DNA of 6,539 nt from a bacterium. GTDB lineage: Bacteria > Ratteibacteria > UBA8468 > B48-G9 > JAFGKM01. The number at the start of each line of letters is the position of its first letter. Position 1 is the first letter of the stretch. Under the pieces are notes generated by a model, which saw only the letters and a program-made list of their open reading frames with translations, searched no databases and was not told the origin of the DNA. The stretch is from NCBI GenBank assembly GCA_023230585.1, contig JALNXB010000081.1:1-6539 (forward strand), read 5' to 3'. Below are positions 6,205 to 6,539 of the stretch, one piece after another. The position numbers were made by a program, and so were the translations under genes.

Positions 6205-6252
6205 GGCATTGCGAGGAATGCCTTCTAATGATGTGGCAATCCTCGTTTTTAT
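6205..6252. repeat. GGCATTGCGAGGAATGCC palindromic element
   Basis: GGCATT (6205-6210) and AATGCC (6217-6222) are inverted arms around GCGAGG. Further on, TCCTCG (6240-6245) can pair alternatively with CGAGGA (6212-6217). The pattern ATTGCGAGGA...TGGCAATCCTCG resembles, from memory, a widespread intergenic repeat. Its tail GGCAATCCTCGTTTTTATCC is similar to those following the TTCCGGA palindromes. Confidence 0.7.
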
Positions 6253-6282
6253 CCCTACTATTGTTTACCCCCATTCCTTTTT

Positions 6283-6379
6283 CGCCTTCGGCGGGATTGC
6301 CACGCTAAGAGGCCCCTCCTACGCCAAGGTATACCTGCCGAAGCTTTTATTTTAGCGTAGGTTGGCTACGGCGGGTAAA
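6283..6379. repeat. 65-bp repeat, copy 2, with an added left half
   Basis: 6315-6379 matches 3238-3302 at 61 of 65 bases. In this copy more arms lie to the left: CTTCGGCGGGAT (6286-6297) is nearly complementary to ATACCTGCCGAAG (6331-6343), and ACGCTAA (6302-6308) is perfectly complementary to TTAGCGT (6352-6358). CGCC/GGCG (6283-6286, 6290-6293) is a small hairpin of its own. The arms therefore offer at least two competing folds. Confidence 0.78.
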
Positions 6380-6422
6380 GCTCGCAAGATAAACTACAAA
6401 AGACGGAATGGGGGGGGCTGTT

Positions 6423-6446
6423 AACAAAAGGTTCAAGCCTTTTGTT
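6423..6446. repeat. Perfect 9-bp hairpin near the right edge
   Basis: AACAAAAGG (6423-6431) and CCTTTTGTT (6438-6446) flank loop TTCAAG. No T-run follows on either strand. It sits 5 nt before the next, larger inverted-repeat structure, so the two may be parts of one element. Confidence 0.75.
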
Positions 6447-6451
6447 CTTAT

Positions 6452-6512
6452 ACTCTGAGCCTGTTAAGCCCTTCGGAGATGCTTTATATGCAGAAGGGTG
6501 AGTTCTCAGAGT
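6452..6512. other. Nested stem structure at the right edge; possible RNA or mobile-element end
   Basis: ACTCTGAG (6452-6459) is perfectly complementary to CTCAGAGT (6505-6512). Inside, CCCTTC (6469-6474) pairs with GAAGGG (6493-6498), and TGC/GCA (6480-6482, 6490-6492) can extend the inner stem. Two coaxial stems with internal loops of 9 and 6 nt resemble a folded RNA or a transposon-end hairpin. I could not match it to a known riboswitch, tRNA, tmRNA, SRP RNA or 6S RNA. The window stops 27 nt later, so its context is missing. Confidence 0.45.
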
Positions 6513-6539
6513 GCCCGATTGTGGCGTAGAAGGTGTATG

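Larger units (their letters stand above)
6134..6422. other. Gene-free repeat mosaic downstream of the dockerin gene
   Basis: No coding region is supported. A 61-residue open frame at 6170-6355 (plus) runs entirely through repeat modules and is probably spurious. I see no clear intrinsic terminator right after the stop codon. The string GAATGGGGG occurs at 6405-6413 and 331-339, and in inverted form (CCCCCATTC) at 6268-6276. Confidence 0.72.

Noticed and set aside
6170..6355. Open reading frame of 61 codons on the plus strand
   Set aside because: It runs through three repeat modules, and the SYAKVYLPKL peptide simply reflects the 65-bp repeat.
6423..6446. T-arm of a tRNA or tmRNA (GGTTCAAGCC)
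   Set aside because: The string resembles a T-loop, but no acceptor, D-arm or anticodon arm can be drawn around it, and the perfect 9-bp stem is too long for a T-arm.
6479..6529. Short open frame of 16 codons inside the terminal structure
   Set aside because: GGAG touches the ATG with no spacing, and the frame is explained by the stem sequences.
1..6539. CRISPR array
   Set aside because: Repeats are palindromic, few, irregularly spaced and of several families; there is no regular repeat-spacer pattern and no cas gene.

Overview
The window comes from an AT-rich bacterial genome. It has four protein-coding genes separated by intergenic DNA packed with short dispersed repeats. A surface protein with a C-terminal type I dockerin, a lipoprotein, a DUF362 ferredoxin-like protein and a xylose-isomerase-like epimerase, together with many palindromic intergenic elements, fit an uncultured anaerobic lineage of the kind known from metagenomes, such as Omnitrophota, Planctomycetes/Lentisphaerae-related or other candidate phyla. 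That placement is a guess from gene content and style; nothing in the window fixes the taxon.

Layout. Positions 1-372 carry no gene and hold at least four repeat types. Positions 373-2322 hold a two-gene unit on the minus strand: a TIM-barrel sugar isomerase/epimerase is read first, then, 18 nt later, a DUF362 protein with a C-terminal 2[4Fe-4S] ferredoxin module. Positions 2323-2529 are a divergent control region with a textbook sigma70 promoter (TTGACA-17-TATAAT) driving a small lipoprotein gene (2530-3018, plus). Positions 3019-3523 hold a 10-bp perfect hairpin, a mosaic of dispersed repeats and a second good promoter. The 869-residue secreted dockerin protein occupies 3524-6133 (plus). 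Positions 6134-6539 are again repeats, ending in a compact block of nested inverted repeats cut by the window edge.

How the parts may work together. The two plus-strand genes both encode exported beta-rich proteins. The globular part of the lipoprotein resembles, from memory, a beta-sandwich often found next to dockerins in multidomain surface proteins of uncultured bacteria, so the two may belong to one cell-surface assembly. No cohesin is visible here. The two minus-strand genes look like a metabolic/redox pair of unknown pathway.

The most unusual part is the intergenic DNA. Several repeat families recur between the three gene-free zones. Three palindromes with unrelated stems share a CTTG-type loop, and a 65-bp repeat has interleaved inverted arms that can fold in mutually exclusive ways. 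Several open frames over these repeats are best treated as spurious.
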